Assembly (NCBI GenBank): GCA_032622095.1 | Contig: CP136065.1 | Coordinates: 40,117,503-40,181,502, forward strand | DNA from: Siphonodentalium dalli | Lineage: Eukaryota > Mollusca > Scaphopoda > Gadilida > Siphonodentaliidae | Direction: 5' to 3' | Length of the DNA stretch: 64,000 bases | In this document: positions 1 through 10,174 of the stretch, in pieces | Numbering within the stretch: the first letter of the stretch is position 1 | Layout: each line of letters opens with the position of its first letter | The notes under the pieces: model-generated | Told to the model about the DNA's origin: nothing | Database searches by the model: none | What the model saw: the letters and a program-made list of their open reading frames with translations, nothing else | Position numbers and translations under genes: made by a program

Positions 1-359
1 AAGTGAGGCAAAATTAAAATTGAACAGTTACAATAATTAGGAAGTCTTGTTAGAGCGTCCTGATAAGGTAAAATATAAAGAGCGTTCGTGTCGTTTTTTT
101 TACTTTCTCCAGATAAGGTAAACTACCACGAGGAATGACAAACACAGGCCGGAATTCCAATCTATAACTCACTGTTAGCTGTAATCTAATTTGGCAAACC
201 TTTACAATTTTACGTCATGTCATATTATTGTAACACAATACGTGATACGATTTTAATGTGTTTTTGATAGATGTATGGAAGTCGTGTACATAAATAAGTC
301 ATATACACATTTAGAATGCTATATGTCCGACTAGGAATAACGCAAAGGTATTATCGTGT
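1..359. other. AT-rich non-coding flank with MITE-derived motif
   Basis: No gene is visible. Positions 62-86 carry a motif (GATAAGGTAAAATATAAAGA then GCGTT) that recurs inside the TTAA-flanked MITE family at 12940, 56741 and 62046, so this is probably a fragment of that family. Confidence 0.4.
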
Positions 360-1025
360 ATCGTGAGGAGCCGGTGGTGACATCCTCACGGCTTGATTAC
401 TGTATCTGCCTTCTTGTTGGGATGCCCAAGTGTCATATCAACCTACTGCAAAACATAGTGAATAGTGCTGCGCGTTTAGTGAAGTGTGGGCGTAAATATG
501 ACCATATTACAGAGGACTTGAAAAATCTTCACTGGTTACCGATTGACCAACGAATAAAATACAAGCTTGCAGCATTCGGATATCGATATATATGGATCCA
601 TGCACGTACGACCCTCGCAACCTACATAAATAATATTCTGGATAAATAAACACCCAACTGAACCTAAGTTCAAAGAAAACGAAACAGGTTGTCGTTCCTA
701 TAGGAATAACTTGTAAACAGTCCGGCGACCGCTCTTTCTCATACCAAGTTCCCGTTGTATATATGGAATTCCATGTCGTCACATGTGAAAGACTCCCCAT
801 CATGTTCGTCTTTCAAAAATAAATTGAAACGCATTACCTCAAATCAAGCTAAATTATGGCATAGATGCAGCCATATTATATTAGATACAAAAAGAAAGTT
901 TTTCAGACCCTGTGAATATTCAGTCCACTACTAACATTATGATAGTGGACTGTATTATTGCGCTTGTTACTTGTATATATATATGTAAAGTGCTTTGAGC
1001 CAACTGAGATTTGGCGCTATATAAT
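360..1025 (+). pseudogene. 5'-truncated L2/CR1-type LINE relic (end of reverse transcriptase plus 3' tail)
   Basis: The plus-strand frame up to about 649 reads like the extreme C-terminal part of an L2/CR1/Jockey-type LINE polymerase: SRLDYC, then NSAARLV, KYDHIT and LHWLPIDQRIKYK, all hallmark blocks after the RT thumb. After stops and at least one frame change the typical last block returns at about 767-830 (WNSMSSHV followed by SFKNKLKR). The 3' tail at 985-1025 has the L2/CR1-type signature GTAAAGTGCTTTGAG and GGCGCTATATAA. The copy has no endonuclease, is 5' truncated near 360 and has several stops, so it is dead. The LTR element at 1026 interrupts its tail, which resumes at 8912. The class is fairly secure. 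The clade (L2 versus CR1) is not. Confidence 0.8.
1022..1025. repeat. Target-site duplication, left copy (TAAT)
   Basis: TAAT abuts the left LTR and recurs at 8912-8915 just after the right LTR. If the terminal A of the LTR is counted as target, the duplication is the 5-bp ATAAT usual for Ty3/gypsy elements. Joining the flanks gives an uninterrupted LINE tail. Confidence 0.8.
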
Positions 1026-2084
1026 TGTCATAGGGTTACTATGGGTCCATTTATATTATTAAATGTCCTTGAGCCTTTGACATTAAATTTATAAAGTTAG
1101 CCTTGGCAGTATGGGCTCCGTCAATGAATTCTCAGTGTTGGTGGGCAGGGTCTATGGAAAGTTCATATTACCTTTTTTAGTCTTCAATAGCATTTATTCA
1201 TCTTAATAACACATCTTGATTATCATCATCATCACCACCAACACATACAATCAAACATCATCCACAGACTGGCATAGTCTGTTCACATAACACAGAGAGT
1301 GTTATCATACATCAGTATAGGCATAGAATATTATATCATCTTGCAACCAAATGCAAATATATTACCATTTGCATGATAAGCACGCATATGTGCATACACA
1401 AATATATGTTAAAGGAACTTGAGGAGTTCCTGAAAATACAAGAAATGCCAGATATCCAATCTATCTAATTGAGATATCTACAAACTGGCATCTCAGGTTA
1501 TCGGGAGATAACCTCACAAAAGTAATCACATTAAAATATAATTAAAATAGGAAATATACTTTATGTCAAAATGGACAAACTCTATGGTGATTTACTTGAA
1601 GACAAAAGTATTAATAAAAACATGTTATAACGATAAAATATAGAAACTGTGAACATACCAGTTCAATGAGACATAGGCCACTATGTCAGGATCTGTATAC
1701 AACGATAGTCTAAACAACTTGACGACATCTTGACGACAAAATAAACTAAGACTTTAAGACAATAACTTTCCGAAGACAACTTTACTTTCTGACCAACTAA
1801 TCTAAAACCCCGCGAAACTGTTTAACCTTTGACAATTTACGCGCGACCATGTGTCATCCAATCAGCTGCGAGCTTACCTGTACTAGTTGACGTAGCGATA
1901 CTAGAGCGTTTAGCATTGGGCTGAAGTGACAGTGATAAGACAGGGACGGATCGAATACAGCAAAGTTGAGAGGGTAAACGGGATGTCGTAAATACCGGTG
2001 ATATGGATGAATATGTTAGCTGCTAGTTGTCAGTATTAACTTGTATTAGTTGTATATAAACTAGGGCTAAATTACACCGTCACA
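1026..2084 (-). repeat. 3' LTR of the Ty3/gypsy element
   Basis: This is a direct repeat of 7853-8911, bounded by TGT...ACA. In element orientation it follows the polypurine tract at 2085-2095. On the minus strand it holds an AATAAA polyadenylation signal (plus 1193-1198) and a TATA-like stretch near 2051-2060. It differs from the other LTR at 1380. Confidence 0.95.
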
Positions 2085-2095
2085 CTCTCCCTCCT
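2085..2095 (-). other. Polypurine tract of the LTR element
   Basis: On the minus strand this reads AGGAGGGAGAG immediately before the LTR start TGTGACGG, the position and composition of the plus-strand primer site in LTR retroelements. Confidence 0.85.
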
Positions 2096-3085
2096 GTTGG
2101 CGAATGATCTCCGCATCATTCAACTGAAAGCTACAAAATATCAATAAACTCTCACACTCTGAAAAATAATAGTAGAGCACCATCTAAACCACGATGTAAT
2201 AAATTCAGAGTTCAAAAACTGAATTCAGAACTAATCTCGAAACCGATTAGCTGAAAGAGAAATGATATGAACACTATATATCACCAGAGTATATAAATAG
2301 AAACAAAATTTTCTTGGAGAACTGGAACCTCAAATAGTTAAACCACTGGATCGTCAGTCGAAAATTTGTCGTATATCTCTGCAATAATGAGATTATATGT
2401 AACACTATCATAACCTAAATATACTGAACATAGAATGCTGTAAGTAATCCATGAACTAATCAAATCAAACTTAAAGTCACCACTATCGATCCCTGCTAAT
2501 AACTGAAATTATGCCATGAATAATTCAAGACAGCTGGTAAATAATCAGCTGAAAAGTCGTAATCTGCTTCACTATTTGAAGTAGACAAAATTCACGCTGG
2601 TCCATCTGAAATTTCAATGAGTAAACAAAAACACAAATGTTAAAAATAATCATAAGTTGAAAGGAACATAATATCACCTCACAGAGCATATAAGAAAAAA
2701 AAAAGAATTCCTTGAAAACTGGTACCTCAAATGAGTCGTAGCTCTACACTGGATCGTCAGCTGGAAAACAAGTTATACCTCTGATCGTACGAAGATGATA
2801 CATGATACCCAACAGTACACGATACTTATTAAAAGATAATCAATGGACACAACAATATCAAGGTACATCACAGATTGAATGCTCACATTACACGTGAGAG
2901 ATATCATAACAAGGCAATGGATGCCATGTTACAGATAAAAGCACTGTAAAGATAGATAGTCACAGACACAACTGTAACTAACCGGAAATATTAATGTTCT
3001 GAAAATTGACTGAAATAAACACATGAGTAGACTGAATAAGGATACATCTTGCACAGATGAACTAATATCACCTGAAAACAAGAGT
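2096..3085 (-). other. 3' untranslated region of the LTR element
   Basis: About 1 kb lies between the pol stop codon and the polypurine tract. It has no frame longer than about 65 codons and no envelope-like protein. Short reiterated blocks are visible (for example GAAAACTGG with ACCTCAAAT and TGGATCGTCAG at about 2318-2356 and 2714-2760), so it arose partly by internal duplication. Confidence 0.6.
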
Positions 3086-6000
3086 TCACTTAAGTATTGA
3101 CTCAAATATTGACTGTAGAACATCAGGGGAAACTCTGGAAAATAACTGATTGTCCGTAAGTTTCTTAATTAAATCATTTTTGTCTATCATGCTACCTGAA
3201 ATAGGTTGCAATTTATTGACAACAAAGTCTCCTTTCTGCATCCACGATGGCTTACTCCTTTCTCTTGTCGATCTCCTAGGCACTGGACTTGGCACACTGG
3301 TATCTATATGGGAAGAAATTTCCTCATTACCAGATCTACTATTGACTGAACTAACACCTGAGGCTACATCATCTGAAACAAAAGCTACAGTTCTATCACC
3401 ATCTCCGCTAACTCGTTCTCCATCATCTGCAACAGCTGCAGAAGGAACAATATCATTAATCTCAACACTATTCTCAGCCTCTACATGTACACCTGTGGAC
3501 CTAAGTTCTGTCTGAACGAATGGCTCATGTGTATCATAATCTGAAACAAATTCTATCACATTATCTTCACTAGGCTCCCTATTTGGAGTGCGGTCGTCAC
3601 CACTGGAAGAAATACCAGGATCCATCCTCGAACGCCGATCGTCATCAGGACGAGGTGGACCTCCATTATCCGCATCACCTGAAACAAATGAAACACTTGG
3701 AACAATATGCGGTATAAACATAACCACTGACTCCTCATCACTATCACTAACATGACCATTAAGTCTGTTCTCTTTATGAGATTTGTCAACAGTGCCTGGA
3801 ATATAATCTTTCCTCACAGTTCTTGGTTTAGGGACAGGTCTGACAGGATCTTGTCCAGCTGGAACATCAACACCTTTAAAAGAATCGGGTTTAACTGTTG
3901 GATCATCAACTGGAAGATCAAAAGGAATTGAACCAATAGGTAATAAATGATTCCTATGTAAAGTTCTGGTTCTACCTGAGTCATCCTGCAACACAAAAAC
4001 TGGAATATCACTATTCGGTTGCTCTTTCACAACATACACCTCCGGATCAAATTTATCCGCCAATTTATGCCTGCCATCAAAAGCTAAAGTTTTAACAAGT
4101 ACACGGTCGCCTACATGTATAGTAGCGCCTCTCACTTTCTTGTCATAATTCCTCTTATGACCTTCTTGAGACTTAGACATACCACTGGAAGCTAACCTGT
4201 AAGATTCTCTAAGTCTGTGCTTAAGGTCAGTAACATAATCACAATACGAACGATCATCATCAGATTCAGATTTATGCAAACCAAACATGACATCAATTGG
4301 TAACCTTGGTTCTCTGCCAAACATTAACAAATATGGTGCATAACCTGTAGTTTCGTGACGTGTGCAATTATATGCATGAACAAGTGGGCCAATAAAGGAT
4401 TTCCAATCTTTCTTTTGGTCAGGATGAAGAGTACCTAACATTCCTATGAGTGTACGATTAAATCGTTCTGTAATGCCATTACCCATGGGGTGGTAAGGCG
4501 TAGTCCTAGACTTCTGTATACCACACAGCTGACAGAGTTCTGAAATGACTTGTGACTCAAAATTTGCACCTTGATCACTATGTATACGCTGTGGGTAGCC
4601 ATAATGAATAAAGAAATTATTGAATAAGATATCGGCTGTAGTCTTGGCTGTCTGATTCTTGGTAGCAAAAGCTTGACCATACTTAGTAAAGTGATCTGTA
4701 ATAACAAGAACATTTTCATAACCACCTTTACAAGATTCTAAACACAAAAAATCAATACAAACTAACTCGAGTGGCTGTGAAGTAGAAACTGAAACTAAAG
4801 GAGCTCTAAAATTTGTAGAAGTCTTTCTCCTTATACATCTATGGCAATTCTTGATCCAGTTATCTACTATACTGTCAATGCTGGGGAAATAAAATCTTTC
4901 TTTCACCAGAGAAATAGTCCTATCCCGTCCGGGATGCCCAATGTCATTATGCAATGACTTCAATACAAGTCTAACATAAGAAGAAGGTAATACAAGTTGA
5001 GACGTTGAACTACCATTAAAAGTTGACTCTCGATATAAAACACCTCTCTGCAACTTCAACTTCGAAAAATGCCTGAAAAAGGGAGAATGATCCTTTGAAG
5101 GAGGCAAAGACCTTCTATTCGGACATTTCTTCTGCCTAACTGCTGTCATCCAAAATGATAAAACATTATCTCGCTCCTGTGCTCTCCTCCAATCCTTGTA
5201 ATTCATCTCATCAAGATCATAACCTAATTCATCAACTGGTTTCAATACATCAGAGTCAACACATAAACTCTCAACAAAAGGCTGCTGAACCTGTAAAGAG
5301 TTACAGATAGTCTTTACGGATTCAACTGGAATGAATTCATGATTAAAAGCTGAAGAAGGCTCATCCAACCTAGATAAAACGTCTGCATCTGTATTGGTCT
5401 TACCAGGCTTATAGAGAATATCGAATTTAAAAGCACCAAGGGCTGACAACCATCTTTGACCTGTAGCATCTAATTTAGCTGAAGTAAGTACATAAGTTAA
5501 AGGGTTATTATCTGTATACACAACAAAATAATTTCCATATAAGTAATCATAAAACTTCTCAGTCACTGTCCATTTCAAAGCTAAAAATTCTAATTTGTGG
5601 GCGGGATAATTCTTCTCTGCGGCAGTAGTACCTCGGCTGCCATATGCTATCACCCGCATCACGCCATCGTCTTCCTGGAGAAGGACACAACCTAAACCAT
5701 GCCGGGACGCATCAATATGAATTTCAAATGGTCTGCTATAGTCTGGGTAGCCTAAAATGGGGGGATTTGAAAGACGATCTTTCAAATAATCAAATGCAGA
5801 CTGCTGTTCACTTTCCCATTTCCATTTACCTGTAAAAGATGATTTCTTCTTATTCTTTGACTTCTTAACATTAGTGGGTGGGAGTAAATCTGTAAGGGGT
5901 TTAGAAATTGCAGAAAAATTCTTGACAAATTTCCTATAAAAACCACAGAAACCTAAAAATTTTCTCAACTGATCTGGATTCTCTGGAGCTGGCCAATTGA

Positions 6001-7642
6001 CAATTTTGTCAACTTTCTCAGGATCAGTTTCAATTCCATGCTCTGAAACTATAAAACCAACATAAGTACATTTACGTTGAAAGAATTTGCATTTTGAAGG
6101 GGCAAGCTTCAAATTACACTGCCTCAATCTGTCAAAAACAGCTTCAAGTCGCTCTATCATCTCTGGAACCGTCTGCGACCAAATAATGATGTCATCAATA
6201 TAAATATTGCAGATATTATGGTTTAAACCTTCGAGACAATCCTCCATCATTCTCTGAAATGAACTTGGACTATTGTTAAGTCCAAAAGCTAAACGATTGT
6301 ACTCATAAAATCCTAATCCTGAAACAGAAAAAGCAGTTCTCTCTTTGTGTTCCTCAGAGATTTCTAATTGATGAAAACCCATTTTCAAATCAAGCACAGA
6401 GAAGTACTTGGCACCTTTGAGAGAATCAAACAACATTTCTGGCCTAGGCAAAGCATAATTATCAGGTATAGTCTGTTTATTGAGTTGCCTGTAATCAACA
6501 CAGAGTCTAAGAGCATTAGAACCGCGCTTCCTAACAAGCACAACATTAGAAGAGAATGGACTTCTGGATCTTCTAATAACTCCAGCTGAAAGTAACTGAT
6601 GAAGATGATTTCTGACCTCTTCAATCATACTAGGTGGAATGTGTCTTGCACGCTGCTTAAAAGGTGTACTGTCATACATATCAATCCGATGTTTAATCCT
6701 GTTATAAAAACCTAAGTCCAAGTCACTCTGAGAGAAAACATCTGAAAAACTTTTAATAAGTTTCATCCCAGCTTTAAATTCATCAGCTGTCAAAGAAGAT
6801 AAGTCAAACTGAAGTTGATCTGTAAATGAAGAACTTGTTTCACCAGGCTTAGACTCCTCGGTATCCTCTACTGAAACAGGTTGAATCTGGCATATTACAG
6901 AGTTAGGAGCAATGCTAATGGTTCTGGAAGAAATGTTGGACAGATGAACATCAATCGAATCATTACTCTTGCAATCATATTTAACAACATACGGACATAT
7001 TTCTAAAAAATCAAATCGACTATCATCTGGAAGTGGCTGCAAAATTGCACATGTAGGCTGATATGGCATCTTGTGATCAATAAAACCTGAAAGAACTTTC
7101 TTTGTGTTTGGATGAAGGATCACATGCTGATTCTCTGCAGATTTAACCTGCCCTAAAACAAAATTATTCTTTGCAAGATTCCTTTCTCTGAATGTCATAC
7201 AGCGGAATGACATATACCATGGAGAAGACAGATTAGATACCTGCAAAAACTTGGAACCATGCTGCTGCTTACAAATCTCCATGAAATCAGCTAACACATT
7301 TGTACCTAACAACACTGGAACTGAAAAGTTATAATTGCTATTTGGCACTACAAGAAAAATACAATCTCTTGTCGCATTCCGAGTAAACTCAGAAACTGTC
7401 ACTGGACAGTGTATGTACCCTAGGTACGGAAGACTTTTACCATCTGCACACTCAATGTTCAGGATCTGGTTTAGAGGCTGAAGTGGGGACTTCGACAAAA
7501 ATGAAGTATAAAACCGCTCTGAAATAGTACTGACTGTGCTCCCTGTATCAAGAAGTGCTTTTGTATTAAAGCCAGCTACCTGAACTTCAGTCTCTGCGGG
7601 ACTTCCACTTAAACCAGAGGGATCCTGTAAATTAAGATTCAT
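3086..7642 (-). CDS. pol: Pol polyprotein (protease, reverse transcriptase, RNase H, integrase)
   Basis: This is a 1,518-residue uninterrupted frame. In order: aspartic protease with DTG at 32-34; reverse transcriptase about 320-530 with LRLCVDYRQLN near 378-388 and catalytic YIDD at 481-484; RNase H about 635-757 with acidic residues D644, E685, D711 and D754; integrase zinc finger H898, H903, C933, C936; DDE core D964, D1023, E1059; and an integrase C-terminal domain about 1176-1236. The remaining tail of about 280 residues is acidic and proline-rich, with a basic RRSTRERSKPSW motif near the end and no chromodomain. The frame continues upstream past this ATG into a gag nucleocapsid remnant, so the ATG is only a convenient start. 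In an intact relative this part would be made as gag-pol. No stop or frameshift was seen, which fits recent insertion. Confidence 0.93.
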   Translation of the reverse strand: MNLNLQDPSGLSGSPAETEVQVAGFNTKALLDTGSTVSTISERFYTSFLSKSPLQPLNQILNIECADGKSLPYLGYIHCPVTVSEFTRNATRDCIFLVVPNSNYNFSVPVLLGTNVLADFMEICKQQHGSKFLQVSNLSSPWYMSFRCMTFRERNLAKNNFVLGQVKSAENQHVILHPNTKKVLSGFIDHKMPYQPTCAILQPLPDDSRFDFLEICPYVVKYDCKSNDSIDVHLSNISSRTISIAPNSVICQIQPVSVEDTEESKPGETSSSFTDQLQFDLSSLTADEFKAGMKLIKSFSDVFSQSDLDLGFYNRIKHRIDMYDSTPFKQRARHIPPSMIEEVRNHLHQLLSAGVIRRSRSPFSSNVVLVRKRGSNALRLCVDYRQLNKQTIPDNYALPRPEMLFDSLKGAKYFSVLDLKMGFHQLEISEEHKERTAFSVSGLGFYEYNRLAFGLNNSPSSFQRMMEDCLEGLNHNICNIYIDDIIIWSQTVPEMIERLEAVFDRLRQCNLKLAPSKCKFFQRKCTYVGFIVSEHGIETDPEKVDKIVNWPAPENPDQLRKFLGFCGFYRKFVKNFSAISKPLTDLLPPTNVKKSKNKKKSSFTGKWKWESEQQSAFDYLKDRLSNPPILGYPDYSRPFEIHIDASRHGLGCVLLQEDDGVMRVIAYGSRGTTAAEKNYPAHKLEFLALKWTVTEKFYDYLYGNYFVVYTDNNPLTYVLTSAKLDATGQRWLSALGAFKFDILYKPGKTNTDADVLSRLDEPSSAFNHEFIPVESVKTICNSLQVQQPFVESLCVDSDVLKPVDELGYDLDEMNYKDWRRAQERDNVLSFWMTAVRQKKCPNRRSLPPSKDHSPFFRHFSKLKLQRGVLYRESTFNGSSTSQLVLPSSYVRLVLKSLHNDIGHPGRDRTISLVKERFYFPSIDSIVDNWIKNCHRCIRRKTSTNFRAPLVSVSTSQPLELVCIDFLCLESCKGGYENVLVITDHFTKYGQAFATKNQTAKTTADILFNNFFIHYGYPQRIHSDQGANFESQVISELCQLCGIQKSRTTPYHPMGNGITERFNRTLIGMLGTLHPDQKKDWKSFIGPLVHAYNCTRHETTGYAPYLLMFGREPRLPIDVMFGLHKSESDDDRSYCDYVTDLKHRLRESYRLASSGMSKSQEGHKRNYDKKVRGATIHVGDRVLVKTLAFDGRHKLADKFDPEVYVVKEQPNSDIPVFVLQDDSGRTRTLHRNHLLPIGSIPFDLPVDDPTVKPDSFKGVDVPAGQDPVRPVPKPRTVRKDYIPGTVDKSHKENRLNGHVSDSDEESVVMFIPHIVPSVSFVSGDADNGGPPRPDDDRRSRMDPGISSSGDDRTPNREPSEDNVIEFVSDYDTHEPFVQTELRSTGVHVEAENSVEINDIVPSAAVADDGERVSGDGDRTVAFVSDDVASGVSSVNSRSGNEEISSHIDTSVPSPVPRRSTRERSKPSWMQKGDFVVNKLQPISGSMIDKNDLIKKLTDNQLFSRVSPDVLQSIFESILK

Positions 7643-7786
7643 GGACTGCTGCTGAGGTCTGGAAGAATGACTATTATAAGTCTGTTTGGCTCTGCCTCTA
7701 TTCCAGTACCTGAAATTCCTACAACCTCTAGAAAAATGTGAGTCCTCTCCACATTTATAACAACCTACAAATTGTCTGGAACAATT
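7643..7786 (-). pseudogene. gag: gag remnant: nucleocapsid zinc knuckle
   Basis: 48 codons are open in frame with pol, directly upstream of its first ATG. They encode one CCHC zinc knuckle (C-YK-C-GEDS-H-FSRG-C), then a basic and glutamine-rich stretch. A stop codon (plus 7787-7789) lies just before the tRNA-derived segment. The rest of gag is missing, so this is the 3' stump left by an internal deletion, not a start of translation. Confidence 0.85.
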
Positions 7787-7794
7787 TTACTTTA

Positions 7795-7850
7795 AGAGCA
7801 CGAGACTCTTAATCTCGGGGTCGTGGGTTCGAGCCCCACGTTGGGCGCCA
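7795..7850 (+). other. Extended primer-binding site: 56 nt of mature tRNA-Lys(CUU) including CCA
   Basis: The last 18 nt before the LTR, read on the minus strand (TGGCGCCCAACGTGGGGC), are the classic tRNA-Lys1,2 primer-binding site. Here similarity to the tRNA does not stop at 18 nt. The plus strand continues through the T arm, the variable loop and the complete anticodon arm (stem CGAGA/TCTCG at 7801-7805/7813-7817, anticodon CTT at 7808-7810) to the end of the D arm at 7795, and 3' CCA is present at 7848-7850. Eukaryotic tRNA genes do not encode CCA, so the copied template was a mature tRNA. Two bases (AA, 7851-7852) separate it from the LTR. It lacks the 5' third of a tRNA and is not a tRNA gene. 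Confidence 0.88.
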
Positions 7851-7852
7851 AA

Positions 7853-8911
7853 TGTCATAGGGTTACTATGGGTCCATTTATATTATTAAATGTCCTTGAG
7901 CCTTTGACATTAAATTTATAAAGTTAGCCTTGGCAGTATGGGCTCCGTCAATGAATTCTCAGTGTTGGTGGGCAGGGTCTATGGAAAGTTCATATTACCT
8001 TTTTTAGTCTTCAATAGCATTTATTCATCTTAATAACACATCTTGATTATCATCATCATCACCACCAACACATACAATCAAACATCATCCACAGACTGGC
8101 ATAGTCTGTTCACATAACACAGAGAGTGTTATCATACATCAGTATAGGCATAGAATATTATATCATCTTGCAACCAAATGCAAATATATTACCATTTGCA
8201 TGATAATCACGCATATGTGCATACACAAATATATGTTAAAGGAACTTGAGGAGTTCCTGAAAATACAAGAAATGCCAGATATCCAATCTATCTAATTGAG
8301 ATATCTACAAACTGGCATCTCAGGTTATCGGGAGATAACCTCACAAAAGTAATCACATTAAAATATAATTAAAATAGGAAATATACTTTATGTCAAAATG
8401 GACAAACTCTATGGTGATTTACTTGAAGACAAAAGTATTAATAAAAACATGTTATAACGATAAAATATAGAAACTGTGAACATACCAGTTCAATGAGACA
8501 TAGGCCACTATGTCAGGATCTGTATACAACGATAGTCTAAACAACTTGACGACATCTTGACGACAAAATAAACTAAGACTTTAAGACAATAACTTTCCGA
8601 AGACAACTTTACTTTCTGACCAACTAATCTAAAACCCCGCGAAACTGTTTAACCTTTGACAATTTACGCGCGACCATGTGTCATCCAATCAGCTGCGAGC
8701 TTACCTGTACTAGTTGACGTAGCGATACTAGAGCGTTTAGCATTGGGCTGAAGTGACAGTGATAAGACAGGGACGGATCGAATACAGCAAAGTTGAGAGG
8801 GTAAACGGGATGTCGTAAATACCGGTGATATGGATGAATATGTTAGCTGCTAGTTGTCAGTATTAACTTGTATTAGTTGTATATAAACTAGGGCTAAATT
8901 ACACCGTCACA
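7853..8911 (-). repeat. 5' LTR of the Ty3/gypsy element
   Basis: This is the 1,059-bp partner of 1026-2084, with the same TGT...ACA ends and a single observed mismatch (8207). In element orientation it should carry the promoter. The primer-binding site begins 2 nt inside its inner border. Confidence 0.95.
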
Positions 8912-8933
8912 TAATAAACCTGTTTATTATCTA
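8912..8933 (+). pseudogene. Distal tail of the interrupted LINE, starting with the right TSD copy
   Basis: It begins with TAAT, the second copy of the target duplication. Joined to 1025 it restores a normal L2/CR1 end (GGCGCTATATAATAAACC), followed by a short T/A-rich tail. Confidence 0.7.
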
Positions 8934-10047
8934 AAGGGAAATCAGCTTGGACCGGGTAATATTTCTTCCGTTTAATTTAGCGTATACCTGAATTTGAGGG
9001 GTTTCTATACAAATCCAATCCAAACAACCTGTCGCTTCAAACCGATTTTACGATTTTTAATAACCGCAATAATATCGCAAGCGGCGCGCTTATAAGCGTT
9101 CTCATGCACTTGCGATAATAACGGGATTTTGGGTGCGAAAATAGCGCGCTTAATATACCACTTCTTTCTACCGGTAGTGCATGTATACGTATATATTCGG
9201 AATAACGTGGAGGTATGTTGATGCAACAGTTTTTTTCTTCTGTTCTATATACTGCAGTTCATTGCAGTACGTTCTCAGAACATTGATTGAGCGGAGAGCC
9301 TGCACGAGTTTCTAACAGAGACCTTGGTGTCGCATTAGAGACTCTGTCGTTGGCGCAATAGTGGTTGTGAACAAGTCACGCAGTTGTCCAAACTTGTTTC
9401 ATCTGAGACACAATTACTTCGAATAATTGATCATTTTCTCGAAATGGAAGGCAGGACGACATTGGAAATTCGATTGCAAAAAGGATGATTGATTTCATTG
9501 GAAGAGGGTAGCCTAAATCTGGACGACAGATTCGTCTTTGATACAATGCTTTTCATCGATTTATTTAATAATTGAGCGGACAAGGCAGAAGACGAACTAT
9601 ATTGATGATGTTATTTTAACGAACATATTTTCAAGCCCGTCTTTAATGGTACTTGTATTGGCCCGCGGACCGCTATTCCATTGCTTTATAGATCGAGTTT
9701 TATCGGCTATTACAAAAATTACATGGACTATTCCATGCAATGGTAATTCACTTTGTCGTTTGTGAGTTATGTCAAGATTTTAGGAGAATAAGATCGAACA
9801 TTGGCGTATTATTTAAGATTTTCCCAATATTTGTTCTGAATTTGATAATGTAGCGAACCCTGTTCTTTCTGACTGCATAAGGGAATTCTAAAGATTATTT
9901 GATTAAATTGCCGCAGTGAGCACTAACATTACATTTCTATGGAATACTCAACCGTTTCGTAACCATCACACGGCATATTTCCAGTCTTTGACGAGACAAG
10001 TGTGGATATATGGTACCTCCTTATTTGAAAAAAAATCTAAAAAGATA
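8934..10047. other. Intergenic, nothing recognised
   Basis: Only short frames without domain character are present. No RNA gene or repeat family was identified. Confidence 0.4.
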
Positions 10048-10174
10048 CGTGGCAACTGCCAATGTATCACGGAAGAGCATCTACATTTTGTAATGAGTAC
10101 GACATATATATTAATTATGTCGTACTCATTACAAAATGTAGATGCTCTTCCGTGATACATTGGCAGTTGCCACG
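10048..10174. repeat. Perfect palindrome, 59-bp arms, 9-nt loop
   Basis: The left arm 10048-10106 and right arm 10116-10174 are exact reverse complements by eye, ending CGTGGCAACTGCC / GGCAGTTGCCACG. No clear target duplication flanks it. It is probably a foldback MITE with no observed arm divergence. Confidence 0.85.

Larger units (their letters stand above)
1026..8911 (-). mobile_element. Ty3/gypsy LTR retrotransposon, gag-deleted, near-identical LTRs
   Basis: This is a 7.9-kb element with both LTRs, a polypurine tract and a complete protease-RT-RNase H-integrase frame on the minus strand, flanked by a 4-5-bp duplication. The LTRs are both 1,059 bp, and only one mismatch was found by eye (1380 G, 8207 T), so insertion was recent. 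Between the 5' LTR (7853-8911) and the pol frame there is almost nothing: a 56-nt tRNA-derived stretch (7795-7850) and the last 48 codons of a gag-like frame with one zinc knuckle. The leader, matrix and capsid are absent. The order protease, RT, RNase H, integrase places it in Metaviridae. No envelope-like frame and no chromodomain were seen. It should not be able to build particles alone, so it was probably mobilised by an intact relative. Confidence 0.92.

Noticed and set aside
2929..3123. Small hydrophobic minus-strand frame after pol as an envelope protein
   Set aside because: Only 64 codons, overlaps the end of pol, and no fusion or attachment features; it looks like a chance frame in the 3' UTR.
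7795..7850. Annotating this as a tRNA-Lys gene
   Set aside because: It lacks the acceptor 5' strand and most of the D arm, includes CCA that eukaryotic tRNA genes do not encode, and sits exactly at the primer-binding site of the LTR element.
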